Notes under the pieces: model-generated
Database searches by the model: none
Told to the model about the DNA's origin: nothing
Seen by the model: the letters and a program-made list of their open reading frames with translations, nothing else
NCBI GenBank assembly: GCA_003952965.2
Contig: CM025849.1
Coordinates: 10,211,306-10,275,305, forward strand
Origin: Morella rubra
Lineage: Eukaryota > Streptophyta > Magnoliopsida > Fagales > Myricaceae
Reading direction: 5' to 3'
DNA: 64,000 bases
Part shown: piece after piece, positions 36,467 through 47,139 of the stretch
Layout: every line of letters starts with the position of its first letter
Position numbering within the stretch: the stretch's first letter is position 1
Translations under genes and position numbers: made by a program

Positions 36467-38567
36467 AATATATATGTCCATAATCCCTTCTGCGCCCATA
36501 AATTCAGAAGAAAAGAACAGGTAGAGTCTCAAATTTTAAACAATTCTTTTGAAACTTTGATGATAATTGTGAGAGCTATATATGGTAGCAGTTATTTCTT
36601 AAAATAGTCACACTTTGCCAATTTGGAAAGGTATCATGAGATGAACTGATCAGTCTCCATATGTCTACGCACAGCACCGCACTCCAACCCGTTCCCCACT
36701 TGTGGCCTTTCCTTTTTTTCCCTTTGTACCACTGGAATTAAGCACGAAAGTACAGTCACTAACATGCCAGCCAAGGATTGCTTTTCCTAATACCAATGTA
36801 GGTATTTATGTCGAGAATCTCATGTGGGACTAAGGTAGTGGCTGGTGGGGGCTGGGACTACTATCGAGGAAGTCCACAGGCGGAACCAGCCAGGGGCAGT
36901 GGAGGGCCACCGCCCCGGTTGGTTCCCTCAAACATAAATTTTTTATATGTGTTTTGCCTGCACAACCCCAACGCCCCTTTTGAATTGTGAATTTGATTAA
37001 TGATTTGTAAATAATTAAAGTTTGAATATTGATTGTGAATTTGTTAATTTTTATATTGAATTAGTTGATAAATTTTATTTTGTTTAGAAAATATATGCAG
37101 TTGTCTAATACTCCGAAGAACCAAACATCATGACTTGTACTAAAATCCAATCCATGGCGCTGGCAACCACTCTTGTCAACTTAGGAATAGTGTTTTGACA
37201 CCTACTCCGCACTCACGGCCATCAATTTTTCCCTAAAACATGAAGATCGTGCACAAATGTTTGAACTAATGCAATTACGTACAAATACCTAGCTAGCATG
37301 GGACCAATATGCTATATTAAAACCTTAGCAGAAGACTTCTTAAATAGTTATAATATATATATAGCCTTAGTGGAAAGAGTACTCTTTTATATGTTAAGAT
37401 CCCAACGATGTTGATCAAATGAAAGAATGGAAAGAATTAGAGAAAAGAAAGTTGTATTTTATGTTCATGTAAAAATATATATACAACAATATTGTACAGC
37501 TATAAAGAAAATATATTCCAACGCTTTGAATAGAAAAAAATATATATATAATGTTATTATTGGGAATTGTAAATCCATTTCTCGTGGCATAAAAAAACCA
37601 AAAATAAATTTAGATGCATTGGATATCCCCAACGGGGTCCAAGCAAAGTGATGTAACATAGGATTCGATTTCAACAATGCATGCAGAAACTGATATGAGG
37701 GAGTCAACTCCGATGATCTGCATGCTTTTGTTCTCTTCTGCATATATATAATCTCTATCAGCTCCCTTCTTCTGGCTCCTTCCGTTTGGCTTTATTTGGT
37801 CACATCCGCATTTTTGGTGGTCTCTATTTGTTCAACACCACCATTAGTGATGAATATAGTAGAAACACTCAACACTCTCCCAATTTGTTGCTCTTCCAGG
37901 CTTCTTATCCCGCCTCACATAGTGGCTCTCCCTGTCTCCTGTGTTCAGTATATATCTAACGTAGGAGTACTTGAAACTTTAATTGCTCCCTTTTTGTCTT
38001 CCAAATGGAACGCTGCCACTTTACCCACGCGTGTCGAGATACGAGAAATCACAACTTAATTTAATGCGATATTACGGCAGAATCTTCTACACTGCTCTCA
38101 CTTTGCACATGTTGATGCACGTACGTTTTCAAGGCATAACACGAACAAGAGTGCATTATTACTGTGCATATATAAATTGTGTCGCAAGTCATTCCAAAAA
38201 ATAGCAGAAACATTACTCGCATTTGGCAGTCCCTTAACCCATATACTTGTCTGCACTCTGCAACTAGTGAGGTAATTGGACTCCTAAAACTGCACTCTTT
38301 TCTTTTCTTTTGTCTTTTTTTGGGGGTGAGAATATTAACGTACAGTTTGGACCAAACAGGAACGAATATATAGCTAGAAGTGCACCATATGCAAGCTGTC
38401 ATTTGGCCCCGTTCAAATGTGCTTATAGCCAATGAGCCAGCTCCAAATTCGTTTATTTAGTGTTGGAAATGTGCCTTGGAGATGGAAAGGGTAGGGAAGG
38501 AATGGAACGATGCAATATCCCCAGTCAAAAAGAAAAAGGAAAAGGAAGTAAAATCGTATGAATTAAG
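36467..38567. other. Intergenic DNA with a short hAT-like fragment
   Basis: No gene supported. At 36876-36935 the text reads aggcggaaccagccagggg followed by a GC-rich 'ggagggccaccgccccgg', the style of a hAT (GGCGGAGCCA-type) element end. A similar end in the opposite direction, cccgctggtgggaacc, lies near 39.19 kb. The rest is AT-rich, with a long AT tract near 37.5 kb. Confidence 0.4.
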
Positions 38568-38649
38568 CGTGAGCGGCAGGATTCGAACCTGCGCGGGCAG
38601 AGCCCACATGATTTCTAGTCATGCCCGATAACCACTCCGGCACGCCCAC
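38568..38649 (-). tRNA. tRNA-Ser (anticodon AGA)
   Basis: Read on the minus strand, the gene begins gtgggcgtgccggagtgg and ends cctgccgctcacg. The acceptor stem pairs along all seven positions (one G-U). The anticodon arm is catga-ctagaaa-tcatg, with AGA in the loop. There is a long variable arm of the class II type (tgggctctgccc), and the T-arm is gcagg-ttcgaat-cctgc. The length of 82 nt and the variable arm fit serine. A run of four T (minus strand, 38550-38553) downstream is a likely Pol III terminator. No intron. Confidence 0.95.
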
Positions 38650-41260
38650 TTGGTGACCTTTTTGGACTTTAAAAAGATAGTTAAATCATTATATTTTACT
38701 TCTATTTCCTACAGAGTACAGACAATGCATCGTCTTAGAATCTTATATACAGCCACACACTGGGTGTTGAGATTTCCAAATGTACGCGTGGGCAGACACA
38801 TGAAAACTTTATCTAAAAGTTTATGAATGTGGATGCTCATTAAAATTGGCATATTGGTATAAACAACTTTATAAAAGCTTCTGTATTGAAGTCCCGATCA
38901 TACTGAGGAGAGGTTTGAAAAAGAGAAAGGGGTTGAAAAATGATTATTATTAGACTAATTAAAGAGTAAAAAAAAAGTGATTAGAGTTATAATTAGTGAG
39001 ATAAGAACCTTTGATATGACTTTTTGTGGATTTTATTATATGCTTGTGGTAGGGGTGAAGTCGGATGCCTTTTAGGGGCGTCAAACTATAAGATTGTATT
39101 TTTTTGGGGACCAATGTAAAAGAAATTTATAAAAAAAAAAAAATTCTTCATTTTTGGGGGGTTTGGGCCGCCGGGCTTCTCCCCGCTGGTGGGAACCAAA
39201 AAATTCACTAGAATAATTAATTGAACCATAACCTTACTTCATGAGCTCCTTCCACTACTATCTCTTCTCAAGTCTGGTGAAATAAGTATATCAAATAAGA
39301 ATATCTCTTCGTGTACAACAGGTTTTTATTTTGTGTAGCATGCAGGCTTTTGTGAACCATAACCTTGTGCACTTCTGGCTGTAAACAGCTATCAACACCT
39401 ATTCCCAAGAGCAACCTTCTCTTTGAGCTGGGGGACTGGTAGTGGGTATCCTTTACAACCTCAATAGCCTAATTGCACTCTTTCTGAATCGGAAGCCTTA
39501 AATTTTAGGAATGTTGGGATCTGGATTTTCTTTTTTCTCTTGGTTTTTATTTTTTGTGGGGAGGGGGACAACCTCCGTCACCAACAATCATCATGGATGC
39601 ACATAGGAGATATGTATGCAGAAGAAAAGAAGAAAAGACCACACCCTGCCGAAATGCAGAGCATCTCTTTTTGTCACTAGAGTAAAAAGCTCTTGTAATT
39701 CAGTGCAGTTTATATGTTAAGAGAACAACAAAGAGAAGCATTTCCCCGGCACCTGGGGGAGAGCCAATTACGGGAACTCTAAATGATTACAATGCTTCAT
39801 CTCCTTGCATGGGATAGCAGATCTCCTGTTTCCTTTCTTTCCCCCTCAAACTTAAGGATGGTCTGCAAACTCACCATGCTTTTCAATAATTTGAGGAATA
39901 AGTTATGTCCTGAAAACAGAGTGAAGTCCATAGAAAGAATAAAATAAAGGAAGAAACCAAGAAAAGACAGAAACTGGATTATCTCCAAAAGTCATATAAA
40001 ATTGCTCAGGAAAGAGGAAATCCTATACAGAAGTCCAAACTAAAATAAAGCCTAATGAACCCGATAATCCAAGCTCTGGTCAGTGCGTTTGTAGTGTTCT
40101 ATCTTTGAAGCAATTAGGTAGTCCTAGATTCAATCTTTGGGACATCCTGACATTGATAAAAGAACATAGGCTTAGCTCTCAGAAGTGAAGAAACGGAATC
40201 AGATAGAACAATATAAAGGGCATGCATTAGATGAGTGGAAGAGGAAAGTTCTGGCCACCTTCACTTATTACACCAGTCTACATGTGTACAAGACAAGCTC
40301 TAATTTCACACTATTATTTACCAAATCGACCTGATAAGGAATGCATTCAAAGGCCGTCAAGAAGTTGCATCAGGTCTAAATAGAATCAGTACACCATAAG
40401 ACAGAAGCTTGAAGCTGATAACTCCAACATGGCAGCCCCTCAATAAGAAAGGCCAGGCAAACAAACAAAGCAATTCTTACTCTGAGATTTTGAGCTCAAC
40501 CTTGTAGGCAGCATACCATATTTACTTCCATGAATATTAAAATATGTCAGCATTTGAAAGAGTAAATCGACCTCATTTATAATGATGTTATCTATAGGCC
40601 TATTCTTCCGTGCATATTCAACTGTTTCCTCTTAGAAAGAAGAAGTTGATCTCAGTTATAACGATGTTTGCTATAGGTCCAATTGGTGTTGTGGAAGCCA
40701 TGCATAAGTATGTAATAGAACACTGCGTTCAAATAGTAACAGCTTTGGTCTTGTTATTGCTCATAATAACATAAATTGAGGAACCTCCTTTCACGCGGTC
40801 AACAGAGGGTTGGCAACTGAGATCATTACTCTGTCAATATGCATTGCGTCTGCATCCTATTATTTTGACAACCTGATTGGTGGGTGTTTTGTTGCCCATA
40901 CAACCAAGTCAATCCGGTTCAGATTAGAAGTTCTAGGACAAACGTTATTTCTACTCTCAAGCAGGTCCAAAGACTCCAAAAGTGGCTTATGGGCTTTGTC
41001 ATTCAAAATACCATCTCATATATTGAAGTCAACTCAGAAGACAAACCGTGGGTTCCTTGTGTACTTGTTGGGTAACTAAGAACGTCAGTTCCACCTACCC
41101 ATTTTATCTAAATGACTCAAAGAGCATTCTATGAGATTATGCTAAGGTGCATCCACATAAAACACATTGCAATTGTCAGTAGAATACAATGTAGGAACTG
41201 GTAATCAAAAGACAGTATAAAGAAAAAAGGACTAGGAAAACAAAGCACTAAATGCAAACC
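38650..41260. other. Intergenic DNA, 3' side of the PPR gene
   Basis: No coding region is supported. At 39.06-39.20 kb an element end of the hAT style is seen (aggggcgtcaaact, a run of A, then gggtttgggccgccgggctt and cccgctggtgggaacc). The part next to 41.26 kb will hold the 3' UTR of the PPR gene on the minus strand. Nothing else recognised. Confidence 0.45.
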
Positions 41261-42885
41261 TCAGCGTATGCCAAATATCTCTTCTGGAGGATCATATACA
41301 TGCCGTTCAGGAAAGATCTCTTCAAAATCTTGCTTGACTCTGTTTCTTAAAAGGGGATGTGGCAGAAGTCCCTTCAACAAAATCCTGAATGGCAACTCCT
41401 CCGGTGGATCTGGAGAATTCTTCATGTCTTCATATATGTTCATTGCATCTGCAGGAGATCCATACTTCAAGAAGCCTCTAATAACTTCTGCATATGTCTG
41501 AGAATCAGGGAATAAACCCTCCTTTCTCATGGTTTCCCACAATTGCATCGCATCGTCCATTTTTTTACACCTTGCTAATGCAATAATGAGGTCCTTATAT
41601 AAATAGACATCAGGTTTATACCAGTCTTGCTTCTGTATCACCCCAAAAATCTGACAATTCATTAAGGATAGTTAAGCAAAGGCAAAAGAAGAATTATCAT
41701 TGGCAATGAAAAGACGGAAAGAGAAGAATTTGACTTGACGGGTGCACTCCAAAATGTAAAGACTAACCACCTCATTTTCATAGGATAATAATTTGTTTAA
41801 CATCCTCGTTCCAAAACTAGTAAAAACTAAAGAACAAACCAACTGAGGTGCGAATATTAGAAAACTTGAAAACCAGTACTCGAGAATAGATAATAAAGAG
41901 AAACAAACATTCTCTGTACAAGCTTCTTTTCCTGAGTGTTAAATAGGGGTCCAGGTATGAGACAGAACACTGAGAGTGAGAGGGGTAACCAACAACTACG
42001 TGCTCAAGCTAAGTCCTTTTTTCTAGGCAAAAAAAATATATATATATTTGTTGGTGGTATCATTTACCGGGCCACTTACACCTAGGCGTACCTATATGGC
42101 GTAAGGCCTCCCAAGAGATAGTAGGGCTTGCCAAGGTTAGACCCCACAACCTCGGACTCGCAAGGTAATGGTTCCGACAGCTTCCTACGGCAAGGCCATC
42201 TCCTTGGGGGCACATGCTCAAGCTGGGTTGATAAAGCCAGTATATTAATGTTTCTATTTAAAAGTGAAGTAAAATGATCCTCAACGTCTATAAACGCAAA
42301 ATCTATACGAACTTCCAAAGACCTGATATTTCATGAAAAGCATTTTATCAAGCACTTGCAGGCCATGTACCATTTGGTCAAAACCACTTGCTTCTAGTGT
42401 ATGAAGTACATTCCCCGAATGAAGATGACCAATCAATAACCCAAAAGATGAAAATCTACTTGCACCCCAAATAAGAATATGAAATAGGCAGTACATTTGA
42501 AGCGAAGAATCAAGACCTTGACAGCCAACGCAACCTCTTCCTGCCGCTCGAGCTCACAGAGAACAGCAATCATATCCATCTTCAACAGCCTCATCACATG
42601 GCTCTTGATGAACTTCTCAAGCTTCTCTTCGTCATCCTTGAATCTCTTCAACCCCAATATCACGAAGAGCGCCTCTTTACCAATCAACTTCTTGCCTCTC
42701 CAGAGGGGTCCTCTGGGCCTCCCATCATGGTATAGCCTAAAGGGATTGCAATAGTTGGGTTCTAATACTAGAACTTTGGGTTTTAAAGGCAATGAGAGTT
42801 CCGTAATGGGCGTTCTGGTTAGGAAGCGAACGAGTATCGACGCGAAGACGGGAGTCTTTAGTCTTGAAAATGCACGGATAGCCAT
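41261..42885 (-). CDS. Pentatricopeptide repeat protein, THA8-like type
   Basis: Two exons: 42517-42885 (123 codons, ending ..EEVALAVK before gtcttg) and 41261-41650 (starting IFGVIQKQDWYKPD after a ttgtcag acceptor), together 252 residues. The first 30 residues (MAIRAFSRLKTPVFAS...) are basic and without acids, as in organelle targeting peptides. Then comes RPRGPLWRGKKLIGKEALF, then about four degenerate PPR units, for example DVYLYKDLIIALARCKKMDD and DSQTYAEVIRGFLKYGSPAD. The end is HVYDPPEEIFGIR. The family is the short, few-repeat PPR group of THA8 and Arabidopsis At1g62350. THA8 proteins bind group II introns in chloroplasts; a role in organelle RNA splicing is inferred only. Both splice borders are canonical and the protein looks intact. 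Confidence 0.88.
42040..42225 (-). mobile_element. SINE-like sequence in the PPR gene intron
   Basis: Read on the minus strand it starts near gatggccttgccgtaggaag (A-box-like), follows with 'gagtccgaggttgtggggtctaaccttgg' (B-box-like; a usual B box would be gttcgannc), then ggcaagccctactatctc, and ends in a tatatatatttttttt tract. This order suits a tRNA-derived plant SINE. I could not identify flanking target duplications, so the call is tentative. Confidence 0.45.
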
Positions 42886-44239
42886 TGAGTTGTGGCCGAG
42901 TTGATCAGTGAGTTTTTATTACTCTTCGGCAAGTATACTCGATGGACCAACCCAAAGGAAAAAAATAAGCCACATGCCGTTTAGCCAAAAACTACCAATA
43001 GCTTCAAATTAACGACATACAGTACACCCATAACAAACACAATATGAAGGGAAGAAAAGGATTTTTTATTTATTAAGAAGGCTGGGGATTAAAAGGATCC
43101 ATGACATTCAGGTTAGACATTCTGGTGGTATTCTGTAGAATAGATTTCTTTGTTCCAAATATTGTTTTCAAATTCAGTAGTAAATTCTTCTGCAAACTCA
43201 TGACTTACTAATTGTAATTTAATATAATATATATATATATATGGGTCAAAAGTATTATTTTACCAAAATGAGTCTTTTACTCATTCTTAGTTCCTCAATT
43301 TGTTCCATCATTGGTGGAAGATGTTCGATTCTATACCCGACATATTTCTCCAACCACCTTGCAAGCTATGCAAGCATACTCCCCCAGATACGAAGTCAAT
43401 TTTATATATATATTCCCCCCCCAACCACCACCAACGAGCTCATATGTTAGTTGATATGAAAAGGGTGAATGATGGAGTGTAAATTCTCAAGTCCTCTGGT
43501 GAATGAAGTTTCATGTTGCATAAAATCTCCATTTTTTACGGCCTTACAAGTAGTTTCCATTTTGCTGGAACTTGCTCAAACAATAGTAGCCTGCTATCAG
43601 TGTTTTTGTATGTCAATTTGGCCGGTGTGAGGATGTCGTGTGAACATGTATTGAGTTTTATACCCGACATCGCCTAGGTCGAGATCTATAATATGTCCCT
43701 CTCTTGGAAAATTACAGGTATTTTTGTTTATCAATTTAGATTGTGCTAGAATTTCTTTGAGGACAAGGTCTGAGTTTTGTATGAGACTGCATGTACTAGC
43801 TCGACCCGGGCCACATGGATATGCTGTGGAAGTCCAAATAAGGACTAATTTCTTCAAATATTGCAGGACAAATGACATCAGAACTAACAGGCTTCCTCCT
43901 CAAGGATTGGGGAAGTTGCAGATCCTTGAAGAGGATGTCAAGTTTCCGTGCAATATCTGAGAAGCATCATCGAGATATCCAAGGTTCAAATTTTATTTGA
44001 CATAAGGTCTGTCTTGTGGTTAATACTATGCCACAATCAGTCCGAAACAAACGTGTAAAAGCCTAACAGGATGGAACGACACACTGCACAAGTAAATGGC
44101 AAAACACATACTTATGACAGTACGATGTGTTTAGCAGACAAGATTTGACTCATTGATCGCATCAGATTCACATTGCAAGCAGAATTTGATCAAAGGAAAA
44201 TAATGATTGAAGAAGTTAGTACTTGTCTACAGAAAGCTC
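42886..44239. other. Intergenic between PPR gene and subtilase fossil
   Basis: The right-hand bases next to 42.89 kb are the upstream side of the PPR gene. No coding region is supported. An AT microsatellite (atatatatatatat) lies near 43.23 kb, and a run of eight C near 43.42 kb. Short frames at 43.6-43.95 kb have no family likeness. Confidence 0.45.
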
Positions 44240-45165
44240 TTAAGTATACATGGAGCTATGAGACTGTTTTTTGTGGATGCCAATCAGACTTCTCACACTG
44301 TGAGTGCCGGAAGACCATACTAATGATCCCGACACCATTGACTTACCTGGCAGATCTCTTCCAGTGACAGATACAATGAAGGACTTCTTCTCATTTAAGG
44401 ACTTGAAGTAGAGAACTTTAGGATTCACTTTTATGTTCATTCCGGGATTCATGAAGATTTTTGCCTTGTAAGCGGAGTTTGAAACACCAACATTGGTAAC
44501 TGTTCTGTGAAAGATTACACTATAAGACTTCCATGAAGAGACTTCAGCCATCATCGAGGGGTAATTCAGGTCCTTGGGCGATGCTTTCCTGGAATGGTTG
44601 GGGCATGTGGCACTCATATCTCCTGAAATTTGTTTGAGTTTATGGTTGGCATAACCCGAGCCACACAGCAATTTGATGTAATCTTGTTTGAAAGCTTCAT
44701 ACACAAGTCCTGGATTCATAGCTTTCAGTGGATTGATATGCCCGGCTCCATAAGCAAATTCAGCATCTGTATTTCGGTCAGCATTCATCGGCAAAGCTAG
44801 TACATGTATACATACACGAGGAAATTTAGTCATCAAATATAGACTCAAGGCAAACCTACTTAAGAGTAAGGTGCAGATGGGAAGACTACCAGAAGTCATA
44901 AATAGCAGATTTGATGGCTGAAGGAGACCAATCCGGGTGAAAGGTTTTGAAGTATGCAGCTACGCCAGTAGCATGGGGGCAGGCCATGAAGGTTCCAGAT
45001 AGTATATTGTACTTCACACGCCTCTTGCCATAAGGGCTGCCTGAGGGTATGACAATAGGAGAATATGCAGCCAAGATAGTGAGGCCTGGGGCACTTACAT
45101 CAGGCTGCATACACATTTGAGACTAATTTAGGCAAAATCCAATTTAATGATATCTGTGAAGTACC

Positions 45166-45180
45166 AAAGAGTAGCAGGTA
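45166..45180. repeat. Left copy of LINE target-site duplication
   Basis: Sequence aaagagtagcaggta, repeated exactly at 51261-51275 on the other side of the LINE. On the minus strand it belongs to the intron of the subtilase gene between the exons ending APGISK and starting PDVSAPG. Confidence 0.92.
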
Positions 45181-45473
45181 TGTGGCAAGTTAACAAAACC
45201 GCTCTCTTGCGTGGAGCTATCCGAGACTCGTTTCTCTCTCCCTTTTGCCCTTTTTCCCCTTTTTTTCTCCTCTTTCCTTCTTTCCGATCTGTACGCCTGT
45301 GGACTCATCATGATTGCAGGCGGCCTCTCGAGGGAGCAGCTCTCCTTTATGATTTGGATCTATCCTCTCTTCTATATTTTACGTCACTTTTCTCAGTGAT
45401 TGTTTTTATGGTTATTCTTCTCTGTTGCTGGAATTTCTTCTTATTCTTTTTTCCTTGATCCTCTGGTAGTATT

Positions 45474-47053
45474 TTGGTTGTGCGACGTATGGCGATTGAT
45501 GACGGTGAAGGGGAGGATGGTGGTGACTACTTACTGGTGGGGCGTTTGGTTTCGGCTCGGCCGATGAATCAAGCAGGAATACGAACTGCAATTTTTCGGT
45601 CATGGCATTTTATCCCTCAATTGAAGGTTGAAGAGTTCGATGATACTCGATTTCTTTTTAGCTTTCCCTCAACTTTTCACAGGGATCGTGTCCTTCAGCA
45701 AGGCCCATGGAATATTAAAGGTTGTTTACTGGTTCTTAAAGAATGGATCCTAGGAGATACACTTAATGTGATTTCCTTTACCTCTGTGGCTGTTTGGCTC
45801 CAAGTCCATGGTCTGCCGTTGGGCTCTATTACTAAGGAAGTACCTATGTCGGCTAGACGTAGAGTTGGGGAGGTATTGGAGGTGGATTATAGATCATCCA
45901 ATCGGAGTTGGGCGGCTACGTTTGTTCGGGTTCGAGTTTTGTTGAATATTCCCTGTCCCTTGGTCCTTGGATTTCTTATGATAAGGGAAGGCAAGCCTCC
46001 AGTGTGGATACAATTCAAGTATGAGCGTATCTCTAGTTTTTGTTTTAATTGTGGACGCTTAGGGCATGCTGCGGATTTTTGTTCTTTGCCGCCGGAACAT
46101 AAGGAAGGGATGAATCAGTTTGGACCGTTAATGAAGGCTAATGGGGTGGAGTATCGTATCTTTACGCGGCCGGAGGACTTACTCTCAAAGATGCACAGTA
46201 TGAAGCTCCATGAGGAAGGAAATGTGAATTCAAAGTCATGCGGTGAAACTAGCAGTGGAGGTATTTCTGCACTGGATCTAGTTTGCCGAGACACTCCATC
46301 GTCTTCAACTCCGGTAGTGACGAGTGAGGGGGGGCCCTCGACTGTGGTTGAGGGTGTGGGTAGTGGTGGAGATTCGGTGGGGCATGATTCTGTTAGAGGA
46401 CAACAGAATTATGATTCATTACATATGGTTTCTAATATCAACGAATTTGACAAAATTATGGAACTGTTGGCTGTTAGTCAGGACTCCTATCCTGAGGTGA
46501 TGAATATTGTTACGGATTTTCAAAGCCACGTAGAATTTCTATTTAGTAAAGAGCAAGATGTAAGGCAGCAGCTGATGGCACGGGGGAGTGGTTCAGATAT
46601 TGGAAAGGATCTTTTTAATATCCAAGCCTGCAAGGAGTTTGCTTGGAAAACCTGGGATGTCTATCGTCAGGAATAGGCTTTGGCCCACTCTGGGGGGCAG
46701 GGGGCCCTAACCCATTTAAGTTCACCATTCCTTTTACTCTTATTGATGAGAAGGATGGGCTGAAGAGTGATTTAGAGAGCCCCAATATTCTTAGGCCATC
46801 TAGCAAGAGGGTTCATGGTTTTAAGCGTGGAAGTACGGATTCTATTGTTGATAAGGGTCCTTCTGTTGTGTGTGGTATTAAACGTAGGCTACCTGGATGG
46901 GCTTCAGAAACGATAGCTGAGAGTGCGTTAACTGGGGAGGAAAATTTGCCTCTTGCAGTGTGGCATCTTAGAGCGAAGAAAAAGCGGAAAGGTATATCTT
47001 CTCTTGGCATTGTATGTCCTATTTCGCTTTCCTCTAGGGATGAGGTTACCTAG
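45474..47053 (+). CDS. LINE ORF1 (DUF4283 and zinc knuckle), with one frame break
   Basis: The main frame (45474-46676, 400 codons) begins MVVRRMAIDDGEGED; an internal Met at codon 6 is another possible start. Residues about 19-190 form the DUF4283 domain (FRSWHFIP, FLFSFPSTFHRDRVL, GPWNIKG, WLQVHGLPLG). A CCHC zinc knuckle lies at residues 190-203 (CFNCGRLGHAADFC, spacing C-x2-C-x4-H-x4-C). Near 46.66 kb the frame shifts, and a second open stretch runs to 47053 with a basic tail (GIKRRLPGW, RAKKKRKG). ORF1 proteins of this type are the nucleic-acid-binding partner in the LINE particle. Confidence 0.85.
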
Positions 47054-47119
47054 GGTGCTGATCTTTCTACCTTATTTTCTTGTGATGTTTCTATAGCTGA
47101 GGAGGCGGGCTTATCCATG

Positions 47120-47134
47120 CCCCCCCCCCCCCCC
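47120..47134. repeat. C15 homopolymer between LINE ORF1 and ORF2
   Basis: Fifteen consecutive C directly before the ORF2 start region. C runs this long are unusual in plant DNA and prone to length change or read error. Confidence 0.9.
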
Positions 47135-47139
47135 TCGCC

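Noticed and set aside
36876-39205. Reading the two hAT-style ends as one 2.3-kb element enclosing tRNA-Ser
   Set aside because: The ends do not pair well, no target duplication is seen, and the tRNA gene is intact. Two separate fragments are more likely.
45147-45458. A 103-codon frame at the LINE 5' end as a separate gene
   Set aside because: It crosses the target-site duplication border into the subtilase intron and has a low-complexity, hydrophobic translation; it belongs to the LINE leader.
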